From NCBI GenBank assembly GCA_002402245.1, contig NVVP01000020.1:10164-20550 (forward strand): a stretch of 10,387 nt of DNA, in the 5' to 3' direction. The first letter of the stretch is position 1; each line of letters opens with the position of its first letter. Origin of the DNA: Gammaproteobacteria bacterium. Its GTDB lineage: Bacteria; Pseudomonadota; Gammaproteobacteria; Nitrosococcales; Methylophagaceae. Position numbers and translations under genes: made by a program. Of this stretch, positions 1 to 7,756 are shown piece by piece. The notes under the pieces were generated by a model that was given only the letters and a program-made list of their open reading frames with translations, was not told the DNA's origin and did no database searches.

Positions 1-957
1 ACTATGATTCGTCATTTGAATTTTAAACAGGTTGGTCAGGTAATTCGTGATGATGGCCCTGAGTCTCATCTAAGCAAAGCGGGCACACCAACCATGGGTG
101 GTGCTTTGATTTTAGTTGCGATTTCAATCAGTACATTATTATGGGCAGATTTGAGTAACCGTTATATTTGGGTGGTTTTAGCGGTCACAATCCTATTCGG
201 TATTATTGGTTTTGTAGATGATTTCATTAAATTAGTACGCCAAGATCCTAAAGGTTTAATTAGCCGTTATAAATATTTCTGGCAATCAGTCGGGGGTATA
301 GGTGCGGCTGTTTTTCTATATCAAACAGCAGTAGTACCCGCTGAAACAGAGCTACTTATTCCTTTTGTGAAAGATGTAATTATCCCGATGGGTGCTTGGT
401 ATATGGTGCTGACCTATTTCGTTATTGTGGGTACCAGTAATGCGGTGAATTTAACCGATGGCCTCGATGGTTTAGCTATTATGCCAACGGTAATGGTCGC
501 GGCGGCATTAGGTTTGTTTAGTTATATTACTGGCCATGCTGGTTTTGCAGAATATCTATCGATTCCCTTTATCCCTAATGCCGGTGAACTCACTGTTTTC
601 TGTGCAGCGATGGTGGGTGCCGGCTTAGGCTTCCTTTGGTTTAACACGTATCCTGCTCAAGTTTTCATGGGAGATATTGGCGCCCTAGCATTAGGTGCTG
701 CTTTGGGTACGGTTGCCGTGTTAGTGAGACAAGAATTAGTGTTACTCATTATGGGGGGCGTGTTTGTTATTGAAACATTATCTGTAGTGATTCAAGTTGC
801 TTCATATAAATTACGCGGCAAGCGTGTATTCCTTATGGCTCCTATTCATCATCACTATGAATTAAAAGGTTGGCCTGAGCCTCGTATTATCGTGCGTGCG
901 TGGATCATCACCGTGTTCTTAGTGTTGGTTGGTTTAGCGAGTCTTAAAATACGATGA
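1..957 (+). CDS. mraY: Phospho-MurNAc-pentapeptide transferase MraY (5' partial)
   Basis: MraY is an integral inner-membrane enzyme that transfers phospho-MurNAc-pentapeptide from UDP to undecaprenyl phosphate, giving lipid I. The reading frame is open to the window edge. The first ATG (position 4) matches an internal Met of the family (about residue 44 in E. coli MraY), so it is not the true start. About 43 residues, including the first membrane helix, lie upstream; 317 + 43 gives the usual 360 residues. Counting from that Met, the catalytic Asp pair is in GFVDD (72-73), the invariant NAVNLTDGLDGLA is at 146-158, the third catalytic Asp is in FMGD (224), and the cytoplasmic HHH loop (IHHHYELKGWPEP) is at 281-293. 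Multiple hydrophobic helices separate these motifs. The stop overlaps murD in ATGA. Identification is essentially certain; only the 5' end is missing. Confidence 0.98.
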   Translation, partial: TMIRHLNFKQVGQVIRDDGPESHLSKAGTPTMGGALILVAISISTLLWADLSNRYIWVVLAVTILFGIIGFVDDFIKLVRQDPKGLISRYKYFWQSVGGIGAAVFLYQTAVVPAETELLIPFVKDVIIPMGAWYMVLTYFVIVGTSNAVNLTDGLDGLAIMPTVMVAAALGLFSYITGHAGFAEYLSIPFIPNAGELTVFCAAMVGAGLGFLWFNTYPAQVFMGDIGALALGAALGTVAVLVRQELVLLIMGGVFVIETLSVVIQVASYKLRGKRVFLMAPIHHHYELKGWPEPRIIVRAWIITVFLVLVGLASLKIR

Positions 958-2315
958 ATCAAGCTTCTCAACACGCTGAACAAGCACATTCAATTCTGAT
1001 TATTGGCTTAGGCCAAACAGGATTGTCATGTGCTCGTTTTCTTGTTGCCCAAGGTTTTGATGTCGCTATCATGGATACACGTGATGACGCGCCGTGTTTG
1101 TCATTATTACAAGAAGAAATGCCGGAAGTCTTAGTTAAAATGGGCGGCTTAGATAGTCAATGGATGCAGCAAGCAGACATGATTGTATTGAGTCCTGGGA
1201 TTGATCCTCGTTTGCCTGAAATTGTAGCGGCGAAACAAGCTGGCGTTGAATTAATCGGTGATATTGAATTATTCGCTCGTTATGCGGATGCACCGATTGT
1301 GGCGATTACTGGTTCAAATGGTAAAAGTACGGTGACTACTCTATTAGCTGATATGGCGGTTGAGTCGGGGAAAGTGGTTAAAGTTGGCGGTAATTTAGGC
1401 ATACCCGCCTTAGCATTACTGACCGAAGAAAAACCAGATTTCTATATTGTTGAGCTTTCTAGTTTCCAATTGGAAACAGTTAAATCAATGAATGCATTTG
1501 TCTCAACGGTATTAAATATTAGTCCTGATCACTTGGACCGTTATGATAACGAACAAGCTTATCAAAATGCTAAAGCCACTATTTATAACGGCGATGGCGT
1601 GATGGTGTTAAATAGTGATGATGCTAATGTTATCAGTTTGTTCCAAGAAGGCCGTAATCACATTCGTTTTGGCCTACAACAAAGCGATGGAGTGAATTTT
1701 GGTTTAATTGAACAAGAGGGTGAACAATACCTTGCTGAAGGCTCGCAGCCTTTACTTGCAGTAAGTAAATTAAAGATTAAAGGTACTCATAATAGTGCTA
1801 ATGCATTAGCTGCATTAGCATTAGGTTCGGCTATGGGCTTAGAAATGAGTGCCATGCTATCCACATTACAAACCTATATCGGCTTGCCACACCGCTGCCG
1901 TTTGGTGGCGAGTAATGATGATATTGCTTGGTTTAACGATTCGAAAGCGACCAATGTGGGTGCGTGTATTGCGGCTATTGAAGGTTTAGCTGATAGTGGC
2001 AAGATAATATTAATTGCCGGTGGCGTAGCCAAAGATCAAGATTTCTCACCTTTAACTGCAATTCTAAAATCACATGTACGGGATATGATTGTATTTGGAC
2101 AAGATGCTGGTTTATTGGCTGATATTTGTCCGAAGACTATTGCTCTACATCGAGTAGACACATTACAGCAGGCGGTGAACAAAGCGTTTGATTTAGCAGT
2201 GTCAGGTAACAATGTATTATTATCTCCAGCCTGTGCAAGTTTTGATATGTTCAGTGGTTATGCTCAACGTGGCGATGAATTTGAACGCTGTGTACAGGAG
2301 CTTATTAATGAGTAA
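954..2315 (+). CDS. murD: UDP-N-acetylmuramoyl-L-alanine--D-glutamate ligase MurD
   Basis: MurD is a cytoplasmic ATP-dependent ligase that adds D-Glu to UDP-MurNAc-L-Ala. At 453 residues it is slightly longer than E. coli MurD (438). The N-terminal UDP-binding Rossmann-like domain has IIGLGQTGLSCA (16-27) and VLSPGI (78-83). The central ATPase domain has the P-loop TGSNGKST (119-126), ELSSFQLE (167-174), SPDHLDRY (190-197) and the Lys expected to be carbamylated in NAKATIY (K207). The C-terminal domain has DSKATNVGA (329-337) and SPACASFDMFSGYAQRG (424-440). The ATG at 954 overlaps the mraY stop by 4 nt. There is no clear Shine-Dalgarno sequence just upstream, so initiation probably relies on ribosomes finishing mraY. 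About 14 polar residues precede the first beta strand, which is longer than in E. coli, but no other Met lies before residue 40, so this start is the best choice. Confidence 0.98.
   Translation: MNQASQHAEQAHSILIIGLGQTGLSCARFLVAQGFDVAIMDTRDDAPCLSLLQEEMPEVLVKMGGLDSQWMQQADMIVLSPGIDPRLPEIVAAKQAGVELIGDIELFARYADAPIVAITGSNGKSTVTTLLADMAVESGKVVKVGGNLGIPALALLTEEKPDFYIVELSSFQLETVKSMNAFVSTVLNISPDHLDRYDNEQAYQNAKATIYNGDGVMVLNSDDANVISLFQEGRNHIRFGLQQSDGVNFGLIEQEGEQYLAEGSQPLLAVSKLKIKGTHNSANALAALALGSAMGLEMSAMLSTLQTYIGLPHRCRLVASNDDIAWFNDSKATNVGACIAAIEGLADSGKIILIAGGVAKDQDFSPLTAILKSHVRDMIVFGQDAGLLADICPKTIALHRVDTLQQAVNKAFDLAVSGNNVLLSPACASFDMFSGYAQRGDEFERCVQELINE
2297..2300 (+). promoter_or_regulatory. Ribosome binding site for ftsW
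   Basis: GGAG lies 7 nt before the ATG at 2308, inside the murD coding sequence (AGGAG from 2296). It decides the ftsW start against the upstream in-frame ATGs from 2212, which would give an extra 32 residues fully inside murD. Confidence 0.75.
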
Positions 2316-3447
2316 TCCTGCCATACAATTTGATCGTAATTTGATGCTAATTGTCATGACTATTTTAGCTTTAGGTCTAGTTATGGTCGGGTCTGCATCG
2401 ATTAATAATGCGGCTGATAAATTAGGTCAACCTTTCTTTTATTTCAATCGGCAAGTTATTTTTGCAGTTATTGGCATTATGATCGCGTGGACAATATCGT
2501 CAATACGTTTATCGGTTTGGCAGCAGAATGCACCTGCACTACTTATGATTGGAGTAATACTACTGATTTTGGTGTTGATTCCTGGAATTGGTCGTGAAGT
2601 TAATGGTAGTAAACGTTGGTTGCCATTAGGCCCCGTCAATGTACAAGTAGCTGAGATTATTAAATTAACCGCTATTATTTATATTGCTGATTACTTGCAA
2701 CGTCACCGAGGTCAGTTGAAAGGCTCATTTTTCAAAATATTTGCACCGCTAGTATTGATTGCTGTGGCTGCAGGCTTATTGATTGTGCAGCCTGATTTAG
2801 GTTCTGTTGTGGTTATTTTATCAACCGTATTGACCATGTTGTTTTTAGGTGGCGCACGTTTAGATGTCTTTGCTGTATTAACTGGTTTTGTGGCCATTAT
2901 CTTTACCGCAGCTGTTTATTTAGCACCGTATCGAATGCTTAGAATGCAAAGCTTTATGGATCCATGGGCGGATCAATTTGGCAGTGGTTTTCAATTAACC
3001 CAAGCATTGATTGCATTTGGCCGAGGCGATTGGTTTGGTGTTGGTTTGGGTAGCAGTATGCAAAAGCTAGCGTATTTACCTGAGGCACATACTGATTTCT
3101 TATATTCTATTTTAGCTGAAGAGTTAGGTTTGGTCGGCGCATTGAGTGTATTGCTTTTATTCAGCTTATTTATTTGGAAAGCACTCAAAATTGGCCGTGC
3201 AGCTGAACTAGCTGGGCAAGTGTTTGCAGCTCAACTGGCTTATGGTATCGGTGTTTGGTTAGGCCTCCAGGCCTGCGTCAATATGGGTGTGAATATGGGC
3301 GCCTTACCGACTAAAGGGCTGACATTACCATTAATGAGTTACGGCGGTAGTAGCTTAGTCATTGCCTGTGTTGCCATCGCTTTATTAGTGCGCGTCGATC
3401 TTGAAACACGTTACCCTGAAAAAGCAGCTGCGAGGGTTAAACGATGA
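2308..3447 (+). CDS. ftsW: SEDS peptidoglycan polymerase FtsW
   Basis: FtsW is the division-specific SEDS glycosyltransferase that polymerises lipid II at the septum with its partner penicillin-binding protein FtsI. The frame is open from 2212, but the 32 extra residues there lie inside murD and do not resemble an FtsW N-terminus. The ATG at 2308 has GGAG at 2297-2300, 7 nt upstream, and gives 379 residues, within the family range (E. coli 414). Counting from that start, about ten hydrophobic helices are visible. Motifs are GSKRWLPLG (100-108), QPDLGSVVV (161-169), and the large periplasmic loop ending in PEAHTDFLYSILAEELG (258-274), whose D263 matches the essential Asp of E. coli FtsW. LPTKGLTLPLMSYGGSS lies at 333-349. 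MPxxGxxLP-type motifs are shared with RodA, but position between murD and murG settles FtsW. It overlaps murD by 8 nt and murG by 4 nt. Confidence 0.97.
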   Translation: MSNPAIQFDRNLMLIVMTILALGLVMVGSASINNAADKLGQPFFYFNRQVIFAVIGIMIAWTISSIRLSVWQQNAPALLMIGVILLILVLIPGIGREVNGSKRWLPLGPVNVQVAEIIKLTAIIYIADYLQRHRGQLKGSFFKIFAPLVLIAVAAGLLIVQPDLGSVVVILSTVLTMLFLGGARLDVFAVLTGFVAIIFTAAVYLAPYRMLRMQSFMDPWADQFGSGFQLTQALIAFGRGDWFGVGLGSSMQKLAYLPEAHTDFLYSILAEELGLVGALSVLLLFSLFIWKALKIGRAAELAGQVFAAQLAYGIGVWLGLQACVNMGVNMGALPTKGLTLPLMSYGGSSLVIACVAIALLVRVDLETRYPEKAAARVKR

Positions 3448-4517
3448 CTACTCGAATTTTGATAATGGCTGGCGGCACGGGTGGGCATGTTTTTCCTGCA
3501 CTTGCAGTGGCTGAAGAGTTACGCGCACAGAATGTGGAAGTACAATGGATGGGAACGGCAAGGGGCATTGAAGCTAAGCTGGTTCCTGAAGCAGGTATTC
3601 CACTAAATAATATTAGCGTGCAAGGTTTGCGAGGCAATGGTGCTTTGGGTTGGTTATTAGCGCCTTTCAAAGTAGCCAAAGCTATTTTTGAAGCAATGAG
3701 TGTGATCCGTAGATTTAAACCTGATGCAGTATTAGGCCTAGGTGGTTTTGCATCCGGCCCTGGTGGTATTGCTGCTAAATTAATGGGCAAACCATTAATT
3801 ATTCACGAGCAAAATGCGATTCCAGGATTAACCAACCGTACATTAGCACGCGTTGCCAACGCCGTATTAGAAGGCTTCCCTAATAGCTTTAAATCATCAG
3901 CCAAAGTTCAATGGTTGGGCAATCCAGTTCGCGCCAGCATTGAAAGTATGGCTACACCAACGCAACGCTTTGATACTCATAGTGGTGATATCCGAGTATT
4001 AGTACTAGGTGGAAGCTTAGGCGCTAAATCATTAAATACCTTATTACCGCAAGCATTTGCAGCCATTGACCAACCGTTGTTAATTAAACATCAGTGTGGT
4101 GTTAGGCATAGTGATGACTGCCAGAAAAATTATAACGATGCGGCTGTTGATGTCGAAGTTATGTCATTTATTGATGATATGGCAGCCGTTTATGCATGGG
4201 CCGATTTAGTTATTTGCCGAGCAGGGGCGTTAACTATTGCTGAATTATCGGCAGCAGGCGTGGGCTCATTATTAGTGCCTTATCCTTATGCGGTTGATGA
4301 CCATCAACGTTATAACGCTGCGGCCTTAGTTGAAGCGGGCGCTGCTAAATTATTAATTGAGAAAGATTTAACTGTGGATATATTGAAGCAAGAAATAGAA
4401 GCAGTAGTGGCTAACCGAAGTAACTTATTAGCCATGGCTAATAATGCCCGTAGCTTAGCTAAAGACGGAACAGCAAAACAGATCGCAGCAATTTGCTTGG
4501 AGTTAGCGCATGCATAA
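3444..4517 (+). CDS. murG: UDP-GlcNAc:lipid I N-acetylglucosaminyltransferase MurG
   Basis: MurG is a peripheral inner-membrane GT28/GT-B glycosyltransferase that adds GlcNAc to lipid I to form lipid II. Its length, 357 residues, matches E. coli (355). The three glycine-rich loops are present: GGTGGHVFPALAVAEEL (10-26), GLGGFASGP (98-106) and GGSLGA (189-194). HEQNAIPG (121-128) is also typical. The C-terminal UDP-GlcNAc site has RAGALTIAEL (259-268, Glu267) and VPYPYAVDDHQRYNA (278-292). Where E. coli has Gln-Gln for the sugar, this protein has His-Gln (287-288), a form that I recall from other gammaproteobacterial MurG proteins. The ATG overlaps the ftsW stop as ATGA, with AGGG at 3433-3436, 7 nt upstream. 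It ends 8 nt into murC. Confidence 0.98.
   Translation: MTTRILIMAGGTGGHVFPALAVAEELRAQNVEVQWMGTARGIEAKLVPEAGIPLNNISVQGLRGNGALGWLLAPFKVAKAIFEAMSVIRRFKPDAVLGLGGFASGPGGIAAKLMGKPLIIHEQNAIPGLTNRTLARVANAVLEGFPNSFKSSAKVQWLGNPVRASIESMATPTQRFDTHSGDIRVLVLGGSLGAKSLNTLLPQAFAAIDQPLLIKHQCGVRHSDDCQKNYNDAAVDVEVMSFIDDMAAVYAWADLVICRAGALTIAELSAAGVGSLLVPYPYAVDDHQRYNAAALVEAGAAKLLIEKDLTVDILKQEIEAVVANRSNLLAMANNARSLAKDGTAKQIAAICLELAHA
4499..4502 (+). promoter_or_regulatory. Ribosome binding site for murC
   Basis: GGAG lies 7 nt before the ATG at 4510, inside the end of murG. It supports 4510 over the in-frame ATG at 4531, which has no purine-rich site at a suitable distance. Confidence 0.65.
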
Positions 4518-5928
4518 ATTAACCTCAGCCATGCAAAGCCGCGTTAAACACATTCATTTCATCGGTATCGGTGGGGTTGGAATGGGCGGCATAGCCGAAG
4601 TATTAATTAACCTTGGTTATCAAGTTTCAGGTTCTGATCTGGCTAATAATGGATTAATTGAACATTTACGTGAACTCGGTGCCACGGTAATGATTGGTCA
4701 TAGTGCTGATTATCTTACCGGTGCGGATGTAGTGGTGGTGACTACTGCCGTATCCGATGACAATATTGAGCTTGTCGCTGCAAAAGAACGTCGGATCCCA
4801 ATTGTGCCCCGTGCTGAAATGTTAGCCGAGCTAATGCGATTTAGCTATGGTATCGCTATTGCCGGAACCCACGGTAAAACGACCACAACCAGTTTAGTGG
4901 CAGCCATATTAAGCGAAGGTGATCTCGATCCTACTTTTGTTATTGGTGGTCGCTTAAATAGTGCGGGTAGTAATGCTAAATTAGGTTCAGGTCGTTATTT
5001 AGTAGCTGAAGCTGATGAAAGTGATGCATCATTTTTATTCTTACAGCCGATGATTTCGGTGGTGACTAATATTGATGAAGATCATATGGCCACTTATGAC
5101 AATGATTTTGAAAAACTAAAATCTACCTTTGTTGAGTTTCTGCATCATCTGCCCTTTTATGGTTTGGCGGTTATGTGCATTGATGACCCTGTGGTACGTG
5201 AGTTATTAACCGATGTTATTCGTCCTGTGCTCACTTATGGAACGGATGAGCAAGCCGACTTCCAGATTATTAATCTAAGTCAAAAGCAAGGTCAAAGTCA
5301 CTTTAGTATTATAGATAAAAAAGCCAATCATACGTTTGATATCAGTTTGAATATGCCAGGCTTACATAATGTACTTAATGCTACTGCTGCACTGGCTATT
5401 GCACGTAATTTAGATGTGTCGGTTGAGGCCTGTCAACGTGCGTTATCTGAGTTTTCGGGTGTTAATCGTCGTTTTAATATCTCTGACAATGTAGCGATAG
5501 ATAATGGTCAGATCACCTTGGTTGATGATTATGGTCATCACCCAACAGAGATTACTGCCACGGTTAAAGCCATTCGAGATGGTTGGCCTGATAATCGTTT
5601 AGTGGTGGTATTCCAACCTCACCGTTATACCCGAACACGTGATTTGTTTGAAGACTTTGCACACGTTCTATCATCCGTTGATGTATTGGTGGTGATGGAA
5701 GTATATCCAGCAGGGGAAAGCAAAATTTCAGGTGCTGATGCAAAAAGCTTATGCCGAGCCATTCGTCTACGTGGGCAGGTTGAACCTATTTTTGCAGAAA
5801 ACCAACAAGATTTATTTCATATTCTGCCGGGTATTGTCAACGATGGCGATATTGTATTGACCTTAGGGGCCGGAGATATTGGTCGTATGGCTAGTGAACT
5901 TCCTAAACATTTAGGGGGCAAGCTCTGA
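4510..5928 (+). CDS. murC: UDP-N-acetylmuramate--L-alanine ligase MurC
   Basis: MurC is the cytoplasmic ATP-dependent ligase that adds L-Ala to UDP-MurNAc, the first step of the stem peptide. It has 472 residues (E. coli 491). The N-terminal domain carries HIHFIGIGGVGMGGIAEVL (14-32) and the central domain the P-loop GTHGKTTTT (119-127). EADESDASF (167-175), TNIDEDHM (186-193) and LHNVLNATAA (285-294) follow. The C-terminal domain has VDDYGHHPTE (338-347), FQPHRYTRT (368-376), MEVYPAGE (396-403) and GAGDIG (453-458). The HGKTTTT and GHHPTE forms separate MurC from MurD, MurE and MurF; Mpl is less likely given the motifs and the place in the cluster. The ATG at 4510 is supported by GGAG at 4499-4502; the next Met (4531) has no such site. 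Its start overlaps the murG stop by 8 nt, and its stop shares one base with the murB start. Confidence 0.98.
   Translation: MHKLTSAMQSRVKHIHFIGIGGVGMGGIAEVLINLGYQVSGSDLANNGLIEHLRELGATVMIGHSADYLTGADVVVVTTAVSDDNIELVAAKERRIPIVPRAEMLAELMRFSYGIAIAGTHGKTTTTSLVAAILSEGDLDPTFVIGGRLNSAGSNAKLGSGRYLVAEADESDASFLFLQPMISVVTNIDEDHMATYDNDFEKLKSTFVEFLHHLPFYGLAVMCIDDPVVRELLTDVIRPVLTYGTDEQADFQIINLSQKQGQSHFSIIDKKANHTFDISLNMPGLHNVLNATAALAIARNLDVSVEACQRALSEFSGVNRRFNISDNVAIDNGQITLVDDYGHHPTEITATVKAIRDGWPDNRLVVVFQPHRYTRTRDLFEDFAHVLSSVDVLVVMEVYPAGESKISGADAKSLCRAIRLRGQVEPIFAENQQDLFHILPGIVNDGDIVLTLGAGDIGRMASELPKHLGGKL
5913..5918 (+). promoter_or_regulatory. Ribosome binding site for murB
   Basis: AGGGGG lies 9 nt before the ATG at 5928 and 15 nt before the alternative ATG at 5934. 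The spacing favours 5928. Confidence 0.55.
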
Positions 5929-6818
5929 TGATTATGAGATTAGACACATTTGCAGGTGAATTAAAGTGTAATGAGCCTTTAGCTAAACATACATCATGGC
6001 GTGTAGGTGGAATTGCCCAGCAATTATATCGCCCTGCAAGTATTGAAGATTTGGCCGGTTTCTTGACTCAACTTCCTGAAGATGAGCCGGTTTTATGGCT
6101 CGGTTTAGGCAGTAATTTATTAGTGCGTGATGGCGGTTTTGCCGGTACGGTTATCTCAACCTCGGGTACCCTAAAAGAATTTGAATTTAATGGCCAGGAG
6201 TTAATGGTTGAAGTAGGTGTTCACTGTGGTAAGTTAGCCCGTCGAATTGCTAAAGAAGGCTTAACAGGTGGTGCATTCCTTGCGGGTATTCCTGGGACTA
6301 TAGGTGGCGCATTAGCTATGAATGCGGGAGCACACAAAAGTGACACATGGTCATTAGTTAAAGAAGTGACCACCATTGATCGTTCGGGTACTTTACGCAC
6401 GCGACCTACTAGTGATTTTACTGTTGGCTATCGTCATGTAGTGGTGCCTAACGGTGAATGGTTTGTTTCAGCCACATTGAGTTTTGAACAGGGTGATGCG
6501 GCAGAGGAAGCGTTACAAATTAAATCATTATTAAAACGCCGGAATGAGACTCAACCTACTACACAGCCTTGTGCTGGATCAGTTTTTAGAAATCCACAAG
6601 GTGATTTTGCTGGCCGATTAATTGAGCAGGGCGGTTTTAAAGGGCTAAAAGTGGGGGGTGCCAGCGTATCTGAAAAGCATGCTAACTTTATTGTTAATGA
6701 TGGCTCTGCCACGGCAAGTGATATTGAAGCGCTCATTTTATTGTTACAACAGAAAGTAGAATTGAAGTATGGCCTTAAATTAATCCCTGAAGTTCATATT
6801 ATTGGTGAAGTGGCATGA
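5928..6818 (+). CDS. murB: UDP-N-acetylenolpyruvoylglucosamine reductase MurB (short form)
   Basis: MurB is the cytoplasmic FAD- and NADPH-dependent reductase that converts UDP-GlcNAc-enolpyruvate to UDP-MurNAc. The N-terminal FAD-binding part has NEPLAKHTSWRVGG (15-28), LGLGSNLLVRDGG (58-70) and AGIPGTIGGALAMNAGA (119-135). YRH (168-170) holds the conserved active-site Arg. The C-terminal domain has the proton-donor Ser in CAGSVFRNP (S218), LIEQGGFKG (231-239), HANFIVN (251-257) and the active-site Glu in PEVHIIGE (E288). At 296 residues it is the short (type II-like) form, unlike the roughly 340-residue type I enzyme of E. coli. The ATG at 5928 shares its A with the murC stop (TGATG) and has AGGGGG at 5913-5918. 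An in-frame ATG at 5934 is an alternative that would drop two residues. In E. coli murB is outside the dcw cluster; here it sits between murC and ddl. Confidence 0.97.
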   Translation: MIMRLDTFAGELKCNEPLAKHTSWRVGGIAQQLYRPASIEDLAGFLTQLPEDEPVLWLGLGSNLLVRDGGFAGTVISTSGTLKEFEFNGQELMVEVGVHCGKLARRIAKEGLTGGAFLAGIPGTIGGALAMNAGAHKSDTWSLVKEVTTIDRSGTLRTRPTSDFTVGYRHVVVPNGEWFVSATLSFEQGDAAEEALQIKSLLKRRNETQPTTQPCAGSVFRNPQGDFAGRLIEQGGFKGLKVGGASVSEKHANFIVNDGSATASDIEALILLLQQKVELKYGLKLIPEVHIIGEVA

Positions 6819-7756
6819 TGACTATTCACCATGCTGCTGACTTTGGCCGTGTTGCTGTATTAATGGGCGGCCGCTCAGCTGAACGTGAGATTTCATTAAA
6901 AAGTGGTCAAGCTGTGCTCGATGGGCTGATTAGTTTAGGTGTGGATGCTCATAAAATTGATGTCGATCGCTATGTAGCCCAGCAATTAGAGCAAGGTGAC
7001 TTTGCTCGTGCATTTATTATTTTACATGGCCGTGGTGGTGAAGATGGTGAGATTCAAGGCTTACTAAATACCTTAGAGATTCCATTCACAGGCAGTGATA
7101 TCACCGGTGCGGTGTTATCAATGAATAAGCTGTTGAGTAAACAAGTGTGGATCCAGCATGGGCTGCCGACAGCAGAATTTGCCACGGTAACATCGGCAAC
7201 AGATGCCAATGCACTCGTGCAGTCATTATCTCTTCCTTTGATTATTAAGCCTGTCAACGAAGGCTCAAGTATTGGCATGAGCAAAGTGCAGTCAGTTGAT
7301 GAGCTTGCTGCCGCGATTACATTAGCGACAGAGTTTGATGCTGAAGTCATTGCTGAACGGTGGATTGAGGGTGAAGAATATACCGTAGCGATTGTCAATG
7401 GTAAGGCTTTGCCTACTATACAACTGAAAACACCGAATGAATTCTATGATTTTGAAGCTAAATATCAATCTAATACTACGCAATACTTATGTCCTTGTGG
7501 TCTAAGTGAGCAGATAGAGTCGCAACTACAAGCATTAGCTGTAAACGCTTTTAATGTATTACGAATGAAAGGCTGGGGACGCATTGATTTTATGCGTGAT
7601 CAAGCCGGTGAGTTTTACTTACTAGAAGCCAATAGTATTCCTGGAATGACCGATCATAGTTTGGTGCCGATGGCAGCAAAGCAGGCGGGCCTAGATTTCA
7701 ATCAGTTAGTTTGGCAAATATTAGCAGGCAGTATGGTGGAGGTTAACAATGGTTAA
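6815..7756 (+). CDS. ddl: D-alanine--D-alanine ligase Ddl
   Basis: This cytoplasmic ATP-grasp ligase joins two D-Ala molecules; MurF then adds the dipeptide to the stem peptide. It has 313 residues (E. coli DdlB 306). The N-terminal domain has VLMGGRSAEREISLKSG (15-31) and HGRGGEDGEIQG (71-82). The ATP-grasp part has LIIKPVNEGSSIGMSKV (142-158), IEGEEYTVAIV (184-194) and the omega loop YDFEAKY (211-217). The magnesium site is in GWGRIDF (D258) and LLEANSIPGMTDHSLVPMAA (269-288, Glu271 and Asn273). YDFEAKY with a Tyr near its end fits D-Ala-D-Ala rather than D-Ala-D-Lac ligases, so ordinary D-Ala ends are expected. The ATG at 6815 overlaps the murB stop as ATGA. A second ATG at 6818 would drop only one residue. 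The upstream ribosome site (GGTG, 6804-6807) is weak, consistent with coupling to murB. It overlaps ftsQ by 8 nt. Confidence 0.97.
   Translation: MMTIHHAADFGRVAVLMGGRSAEREISLKSGQAVLDGLISLGVDAHKIDVDRYVAQQLEQGDFARAFIILHGRGGEDGEIQGLLNTLEIPFTGSDITGAVLSMNKLLSKQVWIQHGLPTAEFATVTSATDANALVQSLSLPLIIKPVNEGSSIGMSKVQSVDELAAAITLATEFDAEVIAERWIEGEEYTVAIVNGKALPTIQLKTPNEFYDFEAKYQSNTTQYLCPCGLSEQIESQLQALAVNAFNVLRMKGWGRIDFMRDQAGEFYLLEANSIPGMTDHSLVPMAAKQAGLDFNQLVWQILAGSMVEVNNG
7738..7742 (+). promoter_or_regulatory. Strong ribosome binding site for ftsQ
   Basis: GGAGG lies 6 nt before the ATG at 7749, inside the end of ddl. It is the best Shine-Dalgarno match of the window and fixes the ftsQ start. Confidence 0.75.

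Noticed and set aside
3263..3276. Two AGGCCT hexamers separated by CC in ftsW, able to form a short hairpin
   Set aside because: It lies in conserved FtsW coding sequence, has no following T-run, and is explained by codon choice. It is not a terminator.
2439..3790. Open frames on the - strand opposite ftsW and murG (for example 2439-2639, 2712-2897, 2991-3188, 3437-3790)
   Set aside because: They lie wholly or almost wholly opposite clear genes, have low-complexity compositions rich in Pro, Ser, Thr and Asn typical of shadow frames, and show no recognisable domain or ribosome site.
4344..4380. Gln-Gln to His-Gln change in the MurG UDP-GlcNAc site region
   Set aside because: The change (codons 287-288, near 4302-4307) looked like an altered binding residue, but the same His-Gln form is, as far as I recall, found in other gammaproteobacterial MurG proteins, so it is ordinary variation.
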